The notes under the pieces were generated by a model, which had not been told where the DNA came from, searched no databases, and was given only the letters and a program-made list of their open reading frames with translations. This document shows, in pieces, positions 37,009-49,434 of a stretch of 64,000 nucleotides of DNA; the first letter of the stretch is position 1; each line of letters starts with the position of its first letter. The DNA lies in contig NZ_LMOB01000001.1 of the NCBI RefSeq assembly GCF_001423185.1, positions 186,001 through 250,000 on the forward strand, read 5' to 3'. This DNA comes from Plantibacter sp. Leaf314. Lineage in GTDB: Bacteria; Actinomycetota; Actinomycetes; Actinomycetales; Microbacteriaceae. Both the position numbers and the translations under genes were made by a program.

Positions 37009-37986
37009 TCAGTCCTCGTAGTCCGCCGGGAGGTTGGCGTCGGTGCCGGGGATGCCGAGATCGCTCGCGTGCTTGTCGGCCATGGCGAGCAGCCGACGGA
37101 TGCGGCCCGCGATGGCGTCCTTGGTCATGGGCGGATCCGCGAAGTGCCCCAGCTCGTCCAGGCTGGCCTCGCGGTGGTCGAGGCGGAGCGCACCGGCGTA
37201 CTGCAGGTGCTCGGGGACCTCGTCACCGAGGATCTCGAGCGCTCGCTCGACCCGCGCGCACGCGGCGACGGCGGCCTGTGCGGAACGACGGAGGTTGGCA
37301 TCGTCGAAGTTGACCAGGCGGTTCGCGGTCGCGCGGACCTCCTTGCGTTGACGCATCTCCTCCCAGGACGTGACGGTGCCGGTGGCGCCCATGAGCGAGA
37401 GCATGCCGCTGATCGCGTCGCCCTCACGGATCACGACCCGGTGGATGCCACGGACCTCCCTGGCCTTCGCCGGGACGCCGATCCGACCCGCCGCGCCGAC
37501 GAGGGCCATGGCCGACTCGTTCCCCGGGCACACGACGTCGAGCGAGGCGGAGCGGCCCGGATCCGTGAGCGAACCCGTCGCGAGGAACGCACCGCGCCAG
37601 ACGGCGGAGAGCTCATCGCGCGAGCCGGTGGTCAGTCGGTTGGGGAGCCCACGCACCGCGCGACGGCGGGCGTCCAGGAGTCCTGTCTGGCGCGCCAGGG
37701 TCTCGCCCCCCTCGATGACCCGCACCACAAAGAGGGTCGGCTTACCGGAGCTGCCGGGGTTCTGCACGAGGATCTCGCTGCGGATCCCGTACAGTTCGCC
37801 GATGTCACGCCGCACGCGTTGCGCGAGGGTCGGGCTGTCGAGTTCCGCCTCGATGGCCACCCGTCCGGAGATCGTGTGCAGTCCGCCGGAGAAGCGGAGG
37901 AGCGAGGCGAGTTCGGCCGCACGGACCGAGTTGCGGGTCTCGCGGACGAGCGCCAGTTCGTTCTTGACGTCGGCGGTGAGGGCCAC
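37009..37986 (-). CDS. whiA: DNA-binding protein WhiA
   Basis: 325-residue sporulation/cell-division regulator family found across Gram-positives, combining a LAGLIDADG-like N-terminal domain with a C-terminal helix-turn-helix ([25 protein letters not shown]). GTG at 37986, AGGAA six bases upstream. It follows rapZ after 126 bases; in many actinobacteria yvcK lies between them but here it is absent. Confidence 0.95.
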   Translation of the reverse strand: MALTADVKNELALVRETRNSVRAAELASLLRFSGGLHTISGRVAIEAELDSPTLAQRVRRDIGELYGIRSEILVQNPGSSGKPTLFVVRVIEGGETLARQTGLLDARRRAVRGLPNRLTTGSRDELSAVWRGAFLATGSLTDPGRSASLDVVCPGNESAMALVGAAGRIGVPAKAREVRGIHRVVIREGDAISGMLSLMGATGTVTSWEEMRQRKEVRATANRLVNFDDANLRRSAQAAVAACARVERALEILGDEVPEHLQYAGALRLDHREASLDELGHFADPPMTKDAIAGRIRRLLAMADKHASDLGIPGTDANLPADYED

Positions 37987-38045
37987 GGTGGTTCCTATCT
38001 GTCGTGATCGCGCCGTCGGAGTGCGGCGGCGATCCTGCATGTTCT

Positions 38046-38074
38046 CGATCCGGGGGCGTGGTGCACCCGGATCG
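38046..38074 (-). terminator. Hairpin between rapZ and whiA
   Basis: 9-bp stem CGATCCGGG with CCCGGATCG, 11-base loop. It sits where yvcK would be in related genomes. No T-run, so it may be an attenuator or nothing. Confidence 0.4.
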
Positions 38075-38112
38075 CATGGGCTCGGACGCGGATGCGCCCG
38101 GCCCGATGGGCG

Positions 38113-39000
38113 TCATTCGCGCCCGAGGTCCCGATGCCGGACGTGCACGGCGACGCCGGACTGGCTGCGCAGCCGGTCGGCGAGTTCGAGCGCGACGGCG
38201 ACCGAACGGTGCTTACCGCCGGTGCATCCGACGGCGATGGTGACGTGCCGCTTGTTCTCGCGTTGGTAGCCGGCCAGCACCGGCTCAAGGGCGTGCGCAT
38301 AGCTCTCGAGGAACTCCGACGCACCCGGCTGGGAGAGGACGTACTCGCTGACCTCGGCGTCCTGGCCGCTCAACGCACGGAGCTCGGGAACCCAGAACGG
38401 GTTCGGGAGGAACCGCATGTCGGCGACGAGATCCGCGTCGGGCGGGAGCCCGTACTTGAAGCCGAAGCTCAACACGGTCACCTGCACGCCGGGCGTCTCC
38501 GCGCCGGCGAAGAGCTCGCGGGTGGTGGTGGCGAGTTGATGGATGTTGAGGTCGCTCGTGTCGATGATGACGTCGCTCGACTCCCGGATCTCGCTCAGGC
38601 GGTGCCGCTCGGCGACGATGCCGTCCAGGATCGTCCCCTCGCCCTGCAGCGGGTGCGGGCGGCGGACGGCTTCGAACCGGCGCACGAGTGCCGCATCGGT
38701 CGCCTCGAGGAAGATCATGCGGAGATGCGTGCCGCCTCGGAGCGCCGGGACGATCTCCTGCAGCTCGCTGAAGAAGTCGCGCCCGCGGACGTCCACGACC
38801 GCCGCGATCCGCGGCAGGCGAGAACCCGCGCGCTCGGCGAGGTCCACCAGAGGCCGGAGCATCTGTGGCGGCAGGTTGTCGACGACGTACCAGCCGAGAT
38901 CTTCGAGAGCGTTCGCGACCGTGGAGCGGCCGGCGCCGGACATCCCGGTGACGATGAGCACTTCCTGCTGATGCTGCGGCTGGCCCGGGGTCATCGACAC
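38113..39000 (-). CDS. rapZ: RapZ-family nucleotide-binding protein
   Basis: 295-residue RapZ/YvcJ ATP/GTP-binding protein. The P-loop reads GMSGAGRST with Arg where Lys is usual, a form common in actinobacteria. The C-terminal half has [19 protein letters not shown] and [13 protein letters not shown]. In enterobacteria RapZ is an RNase adaptor for small RNAs; its role here is unknown. GTG at 39000 follows GAGGA; an in-frame ATG follows two codons later. TAGGCT at 39026-39031, inside the 3' end of uvrC, gives it a likely promoter of its own. Confidence 0.92.
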   Translation of the reverse strand: MSMTPGQPQHQQEVLIVTGMSGAGRSTVANALEDLGWYVVDNLPPQMLRPLVDLAERAGSRLPRIAAVVDVRGRDFFSELQEIVPALRGGTHLRMIFLEATDAALVRRFEAVRRPHPLQGEGTILDGIVAERHRLSEIRESSDVIIDTSDLNIHQLATTTRELFAGAETPGVQVTVLSFGFKYGLPPDADLVADMRFLPNPFWVPELRALSGQDAEVSEYVLSQPGASEFLESYAHALEPVLAGYQRENKRHVTIAVGCTGGKHRSVAVALELADRLRSQSGVAVHVRHRDLGRE

Positions 39001-39025
39001 GCTTTCCTCGAAGGTTTGAAGTCCC

Positions 39026-39031
39026 AGCCTA
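39026..39031 (-). promoter_or_regulatory. Candidate internal -10 hexamer for rapZ
   Basis: TAGGCT at the uvrC stop, about 25 bases before the GTG, leaving a short leader that includes GAGGA. Confidence 0.4.
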
Positions 39032-40954
39032 CCCATTCCTGGGGCCGGCCGAGGGCCCCGTGGAACCCGAGGCCAGGGCCTCGTACACGGTCGCCGCCAG
39101 TTTGCCGCCGATGCCCTTCACCTCCTCGATCTCCGCCGGTGTCGCGGTCTTCAGCCGTGCGACGGAGCCGAAGTGGCGCAGGAGCTCACGCACCTTCGCA
39201 GGGCCGAGCCCCGGGATCTCACCGAGGACGGTGGAGATGTCGCGCTTGCGCTTCTGGCGCTGGAAGCTGATGGCGAACCGGTGCGCCTCGTCGCGCACCC
39301 GCTGGAGGAGGAACAGCGACTCGCTCCCCCGCGGCAGGATCACCGGGTACGGGTCGTCCGGGAGCCAGATCTCCTCCAGTCGCTTCGCCAGCCCGCACAG
39401 GGTGATCCCGGTCAGACCCGACTCCTCGAGCGCGCGAGCGGCGGCCGCGACCTGCGGTTGCCCGCCGTCGACGATGAGCAACTGCGGCGGATAGGTGAAC
39501 TTGCGCCGCTTGCGCTCCCCGGTCGTCTCGTCGACCGTCTCGACCGGTTCGCTCGACGTGAGGTGGGCGAGGCGACGCGACACGACCTGGTAGATCGAGT
39601 CGGTGTCGTCGGTGGACTCGGCGACACCGAAGCGACGGTATTCGTCCTTCCGGGAGAGTCCGTCCTCGAACACCACCATGGACGCGACGATGTTGGTACC
39701 GCTCAGGTGCGAGACGTCGAAGCACTCGATCCGCAGCGGCGCCTCGGTCATGCCGAGGGCGTCCCGGATGTCCTCGAGTGCCTGGGTCCTGGCCACGAAG
39801 TCGGAGCTGCGACGGGTCTTGTAGAGCATCAGGGCCTGTTTGGCGTTGACGACGGCGGTCTCCATGAGCGTCGCCTTCTCGCCACGCTGGGCGACCCGCA
39901 CGGCGACCTTGGAACCGCGGCGCTCGGCGAGCCAATCCTCGAGGCTGGCAGCGTCGTCGGGCAACTCGGGAACGAGGACCTCGCGCGGGACATCGGGCCC
40001 GTTCGCGGCGGCGTACACCCGCTGGACGACGCTGTCGACGAGTTCCGCCGTCGACATGTCGAGTTCCTTGTCGACGGTCCAGGAACGGACACCGCGGATG
40101 CGTCCGCCGCGCACGATGAACTGCTGGACGGACGCCGCGAGCTCGTCGTGGTCGATGCCGAAGAGGTCGGCGTCGACGGCGTCGCGGAGCACCACGGCGC
40201 TCTTCGCGAGTACCTGGTCGAGCGCCTGGAGCTGATCCCGGTACACCGCTGCGGACTCGTAGTCCTGGCGCGCCGCCGCGGCCTTCATGTCGGCCGTGAT
40301 CCGCGTCGTGAACCGGCGGTCGTTCCCCACCATGAACGAGACGAAGTCGTCGACGATGGCGCGGTGTTCCTGGATGGACACCTTCCCGGAGCATGGCCCG
40401 CCGCAGCGTCCGATCTGACCGGGGAAGCACGGCTTCCCCGACGCCATGGCGCGCTTGTAGGCCGAGTCCGAGCAGGTGCGGATCGGGAAGACCTTGATCA
40501 TGAGGTCGACGGTGTCGTGGACGGCCCAGATCTTGGGGTACGGACCGAAGTACTTGGCTCCGGGGATCCGGGTGTTGCGGGTCACCATGACGCGCGGTGC
40601 CTCGTCGCCGAGGGTCACCGCGAGGTACGGGTACGACTTGTCGTCGCGGAATTTGACGTTGAAGGGCGGATCGTACTCCTTGATCCAGGTGTACTCCAAC
40701 TGCAACGCCTCGACGTCGCTTCCGACCGTCGTCCAGGTCACGCCCGTCGCGGTCGTGACCATCCGCCGGGTGCGCTCGTGCAGCGTGTGCAGCGGTGCGA
40801 AGTAGTTGCTCAACCTCGCGCGGAGGTTCATCGCCTTGCCGACGTAGAGCACCCTCCCCGAGTCGTCACTGAAGCGGTAGACGCCGGGCAGAGTGGGGAT
40901 CTCCCCTGCCTTCGGCCGGTACGCCAGGCCGCTCCCCCCGCGGGCAGCCGCCAC
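39029..40954 (-). CDS. uvrC: Excinuclease ABC subunit C
   Basis: 641-residue UvrC, which makes both incisions in nucleotide excision repair. GIY-YIG domain at the N-terminus (PGVYRF, VLYVGKA, LRARL), UVR motif in the middle ([14 protein letters not shown]), RNase H-like endonuclease domain, and C-terminal helix-hairpin-helix pair ([18 protein letters not shown]). GTG start at 40954 directly after uvrA. Confidence 0.96.
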   Translation of the reverse strand: MAAARGGSGLAYRPKAGEIPTLPGVYRFSDDSGRVLYVGKAMNLRARLSNYFAPLHTLHERTRRMVTTATGVTWTTVGSDVEALQLEYTWIKEYDPPFNVKFRDDKSYPYLAVTLGDEAPRVMVTRNTRIPGAKYFGPYPKIWAVHDTVDLMIKVFPIRTCSDSAYKRAMASGKPCFPGQIGRCGGPCSGKVSIQEHRAIVDDFVSFMVGNDRRFTTRITADMKAAAARQDYESAAVYRDQLQALDQVLAKSAVVLRDAVDADLFGIDHDELAASVQQFIVRGGRIRGVRSWTVDKELDMSTAELVDSVVQRVYAAANGPDVPREVLVPELPDDAASLEDWLAERRGSKVAVRVAQRGEKATLMETAVVNAKQALMLYKTRRSSDFVARTQALEDIRDALGMTEAPLRIECFDVSHLSGTNIVASMVVFEDGLSRKDEYRRFGVAESTDDTDSIYQVVSRRLAHLTSSEPVETVDETTGERKRRKFTYPPQLLIVDGGQPQVAAAARALEESGLTGITLCGLAKRLEEIWLPDDPYPVILPRGSESLFLLQRVRDEAHRFAISFQRQKRKRDISTVLGEIPGLGPAKVRELLRHFGSVARLKTATPAEIEEVKGIGGKLAATVYEALASGSTGPSAGPRNG

Positions 40955-40955
40955 G

Positions 40956-43847
40956 TCAGCCCGCCTTGCGGCTGCCGCCGGCCTCTGCCTCGAACAGTTC
41001 GTTCAGGAAGAAGCCCGTGTGGCTGCCGGGGACCGTCGCCAGGTGCTCAGGGGTGCCGGTGGCGAGGACCGTCCCGCCGCCGGCCCCGCCCTCGGGACCC
41101 ATGTCGATGAGCCAGTCCGACGACTTGATGACGTCGAGGTTGTGCTCGATCACGATGACCGTGTTGCCCTTGTCGACCAGGCCGTTGAGCACGAGGAGCA
41201 GCTTCCGGACGTCCTCGAAGTGGAGGCCGGTCGTCGGCTCGTCCAGCACGTAGACGCTCCGGCCGTTGCTCCGGCGCTGCAACTCCGTCGCCAGCTTGAC
41301 CCGCTGGGCCTCGCCACCCGACAGCGTCGTGGCGCTCTGACCGAGGCGGACGTAACCCAGTCCGACCTCGACGAGCGTCTTGAGGAAGCGGTGGATGGAG
41401 GAGATGGGCTCGAAGAACTCCGCCGCCTCGGCGATCGGCATGTCGAGCACCTCGGCGATGTTCTTGCCCTTGTAGTGGATGGTCAGGGTGTCGCGGTTGT
41501 ACCGCGCTCCCCCGCACACTTCACAGGCGACGTAGACGTCGGGCAGGAAGTTCATCTCGATCTTGATCGTGCCGTCGCCCGAGCACGCCTCGCACCGGCC
41601 GCCCTTGACGTTGAAGCTGAACCGCCCGGCCAGGTACCCACGGACCTTCGCCTCCTGGGTCTCGGCGAAGAGGTTCCTGATCTTGTCGAACACGCCCGTG
41701 TAGGTGGCCGGGTTCGACCGCGGCGTGCGACCGATGGGGGCCTGGTCGACGTGGATGACCTTGTCGAGGTGCTCGAGACCCGTGACGCGGGTGTGCTTGC
41801 CGGGCAACTTACGTGCACCGTTCAACTTGTTCGCGAGGACGCGGTACAGGACGTCGTTGACGAGGGAGGACTTACCGGATCCGCTCACGCCGGTGACGGC
41901 CGTCAGGACACCGAGTGGGAAGTCGGCGCTGACCTTCTTCAGGTTGTTCGCCTGCGCTCCGATCACCTGGATCTGGCGCTTCGTGTCGATCGGCCGGCGC
42001 TTGGCCGGGATCTCGATGGCCTTCCGACCGGACAGGTAGTCGCCGGTCAGCGACTCGGTGTTCGCTTCGAGCGCCTCGTAGGAACCCGAGTGCACGACCT
42101 TGCCGCCGTTGACCCCGGCGCCCGGGCCGATGTCGACGATCCAGTCCGCGGTGCGGATGGTGTCCTCGTCGTGCTCGACGACGATCAGCGTGTTGCCGAG
42201 GTCCCGCAGGGCCACGAGGGTCTCGATGAGGCGGCGGTTGTCGCGCTGGTGCAGACCGATGCTCGGTTCGTCGAGGACGTAGAGGACACCGGTCAGGCCG
42301 GAACCGATCTGCGTCGCGAGGCGGATGCGCTGTGCCTCACCACCGGACAGCGAGCCCGCGGTGCGGGCGAGGTCGAGGTAGTTGAGACCGACCTGGATGA
42401 GGAAGTCGAGCCGCACCTTGATCTCGCGGAGGACCTGCGCGGCGATGTGGGCCTCGCGGTCGCTCAGTTCGAGACGGTCCATGAAGGCCCGGGCGTCAGA
42501 CAGGCTCAGCTCGGCGACCTCGGCGATGCTGTGCTCGTGGATGAGGACCGACAGGACCTCGGGCTTCAGGCGGCGTCCGCCGCACACCTGGCACGGGACC
42601 TCTCGGAGGTACTCGGACCAGCGCACACGCTGGCTGTCGGTGTCGGCCTGCAGGTACTGGCGCTCGATGTACGGGATGACACCCTCGAAGCCCGACGAGT
42701 AGCTCATCTCGCGTCCGAAGCGGTTCTTCCACTTCACCTTGACCTTGAAGTTGTCGCCGCGGAGCACCGCCTCCTGGACGGATGCCGGCAGGTCGCGCCA
42801 CGGGGTGTCGAGCGAGAAGTCGAGGTCGCGGGCGAGACCGTCGAGCAGCTTCTCGTAGTACTGGTACAGCCCCTTGCCCTGCGTGGTCCACGGGACGATG
42901 ACGCCCTCGTTGATGCTGAGCTCCTCGTCGCCGAGGAGGAGTTCGGCGTCGACGGACATGCGCGTGCCGAGGCCGGAGCACTCGGGGCACGCACCGAACG
43001 GTGCGTTGAAGGAGAACGTCCGTGGCTCGATCTCGGTCAGCTGCAGCGGGTGGTTGTTCGGGCAGGACAGCTTCTCGGAGAACGTCCGCCATGCGTCGTC
43101 GCCCTCTTCGTCGACGAAGTTGATGGTGACGAGGCCGTCGGTGAGCTGGAGGGCGGTCTCGAGCGAGTCGGTGAGGCGACCGAGGATCTCGGGGCCGGCC
43201 ACGAGGCGGTCGACGACGACGGCGATGTCGTGCTTGACCTGCTTCTTCAAGGTCGGGGGCTCGGCGAGCTGGATCGCTTCACCGTCGACGATCGCGCGGG
43301 CGAAGCCCTTCGCCGAGAGCTCCTTGAAGAGGTCGACGAACTCCCCCTTCTTCTGGCTGACCACCGGGGCGACGATCTGGTACCGGCGACGCTCTTCGAG
43401 CTCCATCAGCTGGTCGGCGATCTGCTGCACCGTCTGGCGCTGGATGACCTCGCCACAGACGGGGCAGTGCGGGACACCGATGCGCGCCCACAGCAGACGC
43501 ATGTAGTCGTAGACCTCGGTGATCGTTCCGACGGTCGATCGCGGGTTGCGGTTGGTCGACTTCTGGTCGATGGAGACCGCGGGGCTCAGACCCTCGATGA
43601 AGTCGACGTCCGGGCGGTCGACCTGACCGAGGAACTGCCGTGCGTACGCCGACAGCGACTCGACGTACCGTCGCTGCCCTTCGGCGAAGATCGTGTCGAA
43701 GGCGAGGGAGGACTTCCCGGAGCCCGACAGGCCGGTGAAGACGACCAGCGAGTCGCGCGGGATCTCGAGGTCCACGTTCTGGAGGTTGTGCACGCGGGCA
43801 CCGCGGACACTGAGCGTTGAGTGGTGATCTACCTTGGCAATTGACAC
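40956..43847 (-). CDS. uvrA: Excinuclease ABC subunit A
   Basis: 963-residue damage-recognition ATPase with two ABC modules ([26 protein letters not shown] twice) and zinc modules at CPVCGE, the CPNNH...CPECSG pair, and CEACSG...CEVCGG. GTG at 43847 follows TAGACT plus six bases. I see no LexA-type SOS box in the 80 bases to uvrB. The uvrC gene starts right behind its stop. Confidence 0.97.
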   Translation of the reverse strand: MSIAKVDHHSTLSVRGARVHNLQNVDLEIPRDSLVVFTGLSGSGKSSLAFDTIFAEGQRRYVESLSAYARQFLGQVDRPDVDFIEGLSPAVSIDQKSTNRNPRSTVGTITEVYDYMRLLWARIGVPHCPVCGEVIQRQTVQQIADQLMELEERRRYQIVAPVVSQKKGEFVDLFKELSAKGFARAIVDGEAIQLAEPPTLKKQVKHDIAVVVDRLVAGPEILGRLTDSLETALQLTDGLVTINFVDEEGDDAWRTFSEKLSCPNNHPLQLTEIEPRTFSFNAPFGACPECSGLGTRMSVDAELLLGDEELSINEGVIVPWTTQGKGLYQYYEKLLDGLARDLDFSLDTPWRDLPASVQEAVLRGDNFKVKVKWKNRFGREMSYSSGFEGVIPYIERQYLQADTDSQRVRWSEYLREVPCQVCGGRRLKPEVLSVLIHEHSIAEVAELSLSDARAFMDRLELSDREAHIAAQVLREIKVRLDFLIQVGLNYLDLARTAGSLSGGEAQRIRLATQIGSGLTGVLYVLDEPSIGLHQRDNRRLIETLVALRDLGNTLIVVEHDEDTIRTADWIVDIGPGAGVNGGKVVHSGSYEALEANTESLTGDYLSGRKAIEIPAKRRPIDTKRQIQVIGAQANNLKKVSADFPLGVLTAVTGVSGSGKSSLVNDVLYRVLANKLNGARKLPGKHTRVTGLEHLDKVIHVDQAPIGRTPRSNPATYTGVFDKIRNLFAETQEAKVRGYLAGRFSFNVKGGRCEACSGDGTIKIEMNFLPDVYVACEVCGGARYNRDTLTIHYKGKNIAEVLDMPIAEAAEFFEPISSIHRFLKTLVEVGLGYVRLGQSATTLSGGEAQRVKLATELQRRSNGRSVYVLDEPTTGLHFEDVRKLLLVLNGLVDKGNTVIVIEHNLDVIKSSDWLIDMGPEGGAGGGTVLATGTPEHLATVPGSHTGFFLNELFEAEAGGSRKAG

Positions 43848-43853
43848 CCTTCG

Positions 43854-43859
43854 AGTCTA
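43854..43859 (-). promoter_or_regulatory. -10 hexamer of a probable leaderless transcript (uvrA)
   Basis: TAGACT-CGAAGG-GTG, a six-base gap. Confidence 0.55.
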
Positions 43860-43926
43860 CGCAGCACCACCGACACCGGACTCCCGAGCGGTGTCTGTGG
43901 TACTGCGCTCTCAGCGAAGCCTCCGG

Positions 43927-45993
<2,067 letters not shown>

Positions 45994-45999
45994 ACTCCG

Positions 46000-46005
46000 A
46001 GTCTA
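46000..46005 (-). promoter_or_regulatory. -10 hexamer of a probable leaderless transcript (uvrB)
   Basis: TAGACT-CGGAGT-ATG, a six-base gap. Confidence 0.55.
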
Positions 46006-46061
46006 CGGAGGACCACCGACAGCACTCCCCCGCTTCGCCCACAGCGGAGCGAGCGACCGGC

Positions 46062-46694
46062 TCAGACGTCGGCGTCGCGAGGAGCTTCGTCCGGCGCACC
46101 GTTCGACAGTGCACGGCGCCACACCGCGTCGACCTGGTCGACGGTGTGCGCGAGGGTGCCCGCCGTGTCGATCACGACGTCGGCGACGGCCGTGCGTTGC
46201 GCCTCTGTCGCCTGCGAGGCGATCCGACGTTCAGCCTCACCCCGGTCGAGCCCGCGCAGTTCGACCAGTCGATCGGCACGCACCGATTCAGGTGCCGAAG
46301 CGACGACCACCAGGTCGAACTCGTCGGCACGGCCGGTCTCCACGAGCAGGGGGACGTCGTAGACGACGATCGCCGCCGGATCGCTCGACGCCTCGGCGAT
46401 CCTGGCCTGTGACCGACGCTTGACCTCGGGGTGGACGATCGCGTTGAGATCGGCTCTGGCCTGCTCGTCGGAGAAGACGATCGCGCCGAGAGCCGGACGG
46501 TCGAGCGTGCCGTCGGGACCGATCACGTCTGCACCGAACCGCGCCGCGATGGCCGCCAGCCCAGGAGTGCCTGGCTCGACGACCTCACGGGAGAGCACAT
46601 CCGCGTCGATGACGACGGCTCCGTGCTCGGCGAGCCGGGTCGCGATGGTCGATTTGCCCGAGGCGATGCCGCCGGTGAGGCCGATGAGGTACAT
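46062..46694 (-). CDS. coaE: Dephospho-CoA kinase
   Basis: 210-residue P-loop kinase for the last step of coenzyme A synthesis. GLTGGIASGKS at the N-terminus, DADVLSREV for substrate, VVYDVPLLVE, and the lid-like RQ region. No fused GrpB-like C-terminal domain, unlike mycobacterial CoaE. The ATG at 46694 is seven bases after TACGCT. It lies between rpsA and uvrB, the usual actinobacterial order. Confidence 0.93.
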   Translation of the reverse strand: MYLIGLTGGIASGKSTIATRLAEHGAVVIDADVLSREVVEPGTPGLAAIAARFGADVIGPDGTLDRPALGAIVFSDEQARADLNAIVHPEVKRRSQARIAEASSDPAAIVVYDVPLLVETGRADEFDLVVVASAPESVRADRLVELRGLDRGEAERRIASQATEAQRTAVADVVIDTAGTLAHTVDQVDAVWRRALSNGAPDEAPRDADV

Positions 46695-46701
46695 GCCTGC
46701 C

Positions 46702-46707
46702 AGCGTA
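46702..46707 (-). promoter_or_regulatory. -10 hexamer of a probable leaderless transcript (coaE)
   Basis: TACGCT with a seven-base gap to ATG. Confidence 0.45.
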
Positions 46708-46754
46708 CCCGTGGTGCCATCGGGGTTCCGGGCGTGACGCCGCACACAACGCAG

Positions 46755-46782
46755 CAGGGGGCCGCCCGAAGGCGACCCCCTG
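46755..46782 (-). terminator. Distal hairpin of the rpsA 3' end
   Basis: CAGGGGG with CCCCCTG, one mismatch, four further pairs, and a loop that reads UUCG closed by C-G in the minus-strand RNA. Confidence 0.75.
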
Positions 46783-46787
46783 CCGGA

Positions 46788-46805
46788 CACCGACCGAAGT
46801 CGGTG
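46788..46805 (-). terminator. Proximal hairpin of the rpsA 3' end
   Basis: CACCGAC with GTCGGTG, loop UUCG closed by C-G in the minus-strand RNA. It starts nine bases past the rpsA stop. Confidence 0.72.
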
Positions 46806-46814
46806 CTGAGGTGA

Positions 46815-48272
46815 CTAGTTGCTCGAGAGCTTCTCGCGGAGTGCCGCGAGGGACTCGTCGTCGGCGAGCGTTCCGCCACCGGCGGAGTCGCTCGAGAACG
46901 AGGAACCGGCCGACGAGGAAGCGGTCGACGAGGAGGCCTGGTTGGCCTCTTCGACGGCTGCAGCCGCAACCTGCTTCTTGTGCGCTTCCCAGCGAGCCTG
47001 GGCGGCAGCGTAGTCCTGCTCCCACTTCTCGCGCTCGGCGTCGAAGCCTTCCTTCCACTCCTGCGTCTCGGCGTCGAAGCCCTCGGGGTACTTGTAGTTC
47101 CCGAGCTCGTCGTACTCCGTGAGCATGCCGTAGAGGGCCGGGTCGAACTCGGTGCCCTCGGGGTCGACACCCTCGTTGGCCTGCTTGAGGCTCAGCGAGA
47201 TGCGGCGACGCTCGAGGTCGATGTCGATGACCTTGACGAAGACCTCTTCGCCGACCGACACGACCTGCTCGGCGAGCTCGACGTGCTTGCCGGACAGCTC
47301 CGAGATGTGCACGAGGCCCTCGATGCCGTCTGCGACGCGGACGAACGCACCGAACGGAACCAGCTTGGTGACCTTACCCGGAGCAACCTGGCCGATGGCG
47401 TGGGTGCGGGCGAAGACCTGCCACGGGTCCTCCTGGGTCGCCTTGAGCGACAGCGAGACGCGCTCGCGGTCCAGGTCGACCTCGAGGATCTCGACGGTGA
47501 CTTCCTGACCGACCTCGACGACCTCGCTGGCGTGCTCGATGTGCTTCCAGCTGAGCTCGGAGACGTGGACGAGACCGTCGACGCCGCCGAGGTCGACGAA
47601 CGCGCCGAAGTTGACGATCGAGGAGACGACGCCCTTGCGGACCTGTCCCTTCTGGAGGTTGTTGAGGAAGGTGGTGCGGCTCTCGGACTGCGTCTGCTCG
47701 AGGAGCGCACGGCGCGACAGGACCACGTTGTTGCGGTTCTTGTCGAGCTCGAGGATCTTCGCCTCGATCTCCTGGCCGAGGTACGGCGTGAGATCGCGGA
47801 CGCGGCGCAGCTCGATGAGCGAAGCCGGGAGGAAGCCACGGAGGCCGATGTCGACGATGAGGCCACCCTTGACGACCTCGATGACCGAACCGGTGACGAC
47901 GCCGTCGGATTCCTTGATCTTCTCCACGTCGCCCCAAGCACGTTCGTACTGCGCGCGCTTCTTCGACAGGATCAGACGGCCTTCCTTGTCCTCCTTCTGG
48001 AGAACGAGAGCCTCGATCGTGTCGCCGACGTTGACGACCTCGGAGGGGTCGACGTCGTGCTTGATGGAGAGTTCACGCGAGGGGATGACGCCCTCGGTCT
48101 TGTAGCCGACGTCGAGGAGGACCTCGTCGCGGTCGATCTTCACCACGGTGCCCTCGATGAGGTCGCCGTCGTTGAAGAACTTCAGAGTCTTTTCGACCGC
48201 TGCGAGGAAGTCCTCAGCAGATCCGATGTCGTTGATTGCGACCTGCTTGGGGGCGGTCGTTGCGCTTGTCAT
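46815..48272 (-). CDS. rpsA: 30S ribosomal protein S1
   Basis: 485-residue S1 with four S1/OB domains (about residues 35-110, 125-195, 210-280, 297-365) and an acidic, Ser/Ala-rich tail. Good repeats are NFGAFVDLGGVDGLVH and PFGAFVRVADGIEGLVH. S1 binds mRNA on the ribosome and helps initiation, which matters in a genome with many leaderless messages. ATG at 48272, GGAG about 11 bases upstream, long upstream region with a 14-bp palindrome. Two tandem hairpins follow the stop. Confidence 0.96.
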   Translation of the reverse strand: MTSATTAPKQVAINDIGSAEDFLAAVEKTLKFFNDGDLIEGTVVKIDRDEVLLDVGYKTEGVIPSRELSIKHDVDPSEVVNVGDTIEALVLQKEDKEGRLILSKKRAQYERAWGDVEKIKESDGVVTGSVIEVVKGGLIVDIGLRGFLPASLIELRRVRDLTPYLGQEIEAKILELDKNRNNVVLSRRALLEQTQSESRTTFLNNLQKGQVRKGVVSSIVNFGAFVDLGGVDGLVHVSELSWKHIEHASEVVEVGQEVTVEILEVDLDRERVSLSLKATQEDPWQVFARTHAIGQVAPGKVTKLVPFGAFVRVADGIEGLVHISELSGKHVELAEQVVSVGEEVFVKVIDIDLERRRISLSLKQANEGVDPEGTEFDPALYGMLTEYDELGNYKYPEGFDAETQEWKEGFDAEREKWEQDYAAAQARWEAHKKQVAAAAVEEANQASSSTASSSAGSSFSSDSAGGGTLADDESLAALREKLSSN

Positions 48273-48376
48273 GTAGTAATTGCTCCAGGTGGACAATGAT
48301 TCAGGCCGCGGCTCGCGCACTGCTCCGGACCCGTGGATGACCACGGACGTTGATCGGGGCGATGCTGTTGTGTGAA

Positions 48377-48392
48377 CCGATCCGAGGATCGG
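48377..48392. repeat. Short hairpin in the rpsA upstream region
   Basis: CCGATCC with GGATCGG around two bases. It could be a weak terminator for the epimerase gene (stop about 56 bases upstream) or part of the rpsA leader. Confidence 0.35.
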
Positions 48393-48425
48393 GATCGCTC
48401 TGCGAGACGGGCAGGCGGATAGGAC

Positions 48426-48439
48426 GTCACAATTGTGAC
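48426..48439. promoter_or_regulatory. 14-bp perfect palindrome upstream of rpsA
   Basis: GTCACAATTGTGAC, AT-rich centre in a GC-rich region, about 155 bases before the rpsA ATG. The form is that of a dimeric repressor or activator site. It resembles an inside-out CRP/GlxR site (TCACA then TGTGA rather than TGTGA then TCACA) and so does not fit that consensus. Confidence 0.5.
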
Positions 48440-48447
48440 AGTCCAGT

Positions 48448-49434
48448 TTAGCGGGATCGAGGACCTGTGGGCAAGCCGCGTGCCGAGACGATCTCCCGGA
48501 GCGCCGGATCCAGGGTCGGGTGCTCGAAGCGGTAGCCCGCTTGCAGCAACCGTTCCGGGAGCGCCCAGCGACTCTTCAGGACGAGCTCGCTCTCCGTGCG
48601 GAGGAGGAACATCCCGATCTCCAGGAGCCAGCGGGGTGCGGGAAGGCCGATCGGCATCCCGAGCACGTGCCGCAGGGTCCGCATGAAGCCGCGGTTGTCC
48701 GTGGGGCTCGGCGAGGTCACGTTGACGGCGCCTGAGAGCTCCGGGTGGTCGCGGAGGAACCGGACGATGCCGATGACGTCGTCCAGGTGGATCCAACTGA
48801 ACCGTTGCCGACCATGGGGCGTCGTGAACCGATGACCCGTTCCGGCGGCCCGACGCGATCGCGAACGGGGCCAGCGACCGTCGAGCTGCGGTCCCCCGAG
48901 GCCGAGGCGCGCCAACCACAGCAACGGTGTGAGCGCCCCTCCGTCGCCGAGGACGATGGCGATCCGGAGAGCGACCCGTCGTGTGGCCGGCAGATCGTCG
49001 GCGAACAGTGCCCGCTCCCATGCCGTGGCGACGTCTACGGAAAAGCCCGATCCGATCTCGCCGTCGACTTCCGTCATGGCGCGATCGTCCGCGTCACGGT
49101 AGATGGTCGCCGTCGACGCGTTGATCCACAGCGGAGGAGGCGAGGCCGCTTCGCGGACCGCTCGCGACAGCTCCGTCGTCGTGTCGACGCGTGACCGGAG
49201 GATCGCGGCACGGTTCGAAGCGGTGTACCGGCAGTTCACGCTCTTCCCCGCCAGGTTGACCAGGAGGTCCGCGCCGTCGACCAGTCGGGCGATGCCCGCT
49301 CGATCATCCCAACGGGCGTCGGCCGCACCGCGACCGATGACGGAGACCGTTGCGCCGTCGGCCCGGAAGGACTCGACCAGCCGACGCCCGATGAACCCGG
49401 ACGCTCCGGCGACCACGATCCGCTCGGACGTCAT
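48448..49434 (-). CDS. TIGR01777/DUF1731-type NAD-dependent epimerase (SDR)
   Basis: 328-residue extended SDR protein. The cofactor loop is GASGFIGRR at residues 9-17, NLAGKSVNCRY matches the TIGR01777 group, FSWIHLDD is the conserved mid motif, and the C-terminal part (LLQAGYRFEHPTLDPAL) is DUF1731. A basic insert of about 20 residues (RWPRSRSRRAAGTGH) precedes FSWIH. Substrate unknown; members were linked to sulfur or cell-division phenotypes only indirectly. Start overlaps the DUF885 stop (ATGA). Confidence 0.85.
   Translation of the reverse strand: MTSERIVVAGASGFIGRRLVESFRADGATVSVIGRGAADARWDDRAGIARLVDGADLLVNLAGKSVNCRYTASNRAAILRSRVDTTTELSRAVREAASPPPLWINASTATIYRDADDRAMTEVDGEIGSGFSVDVATAWERALFADDLPATRRVALRIAIVLGDGGALTPLLWLARLGLGGPQLDGRWPRSRSRRAAGTGHRFTTPHGRQRFSWIHLDDVIGIVRFLRDHPELSGAVNVTSPSPTDNRGFMRTLRHVLGMPIGLPAPRWLLEIGMFLLRTESELVLKSRWALPERLLQAGYRFEHPTLDPALREIVSARGLPTGPRSR

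Noticed and set aside
40893..43820. A 975-residue open frame antisense to uvrA
   Set aside because: Same codon shadow effect; uvrA is complete on the minus strand.
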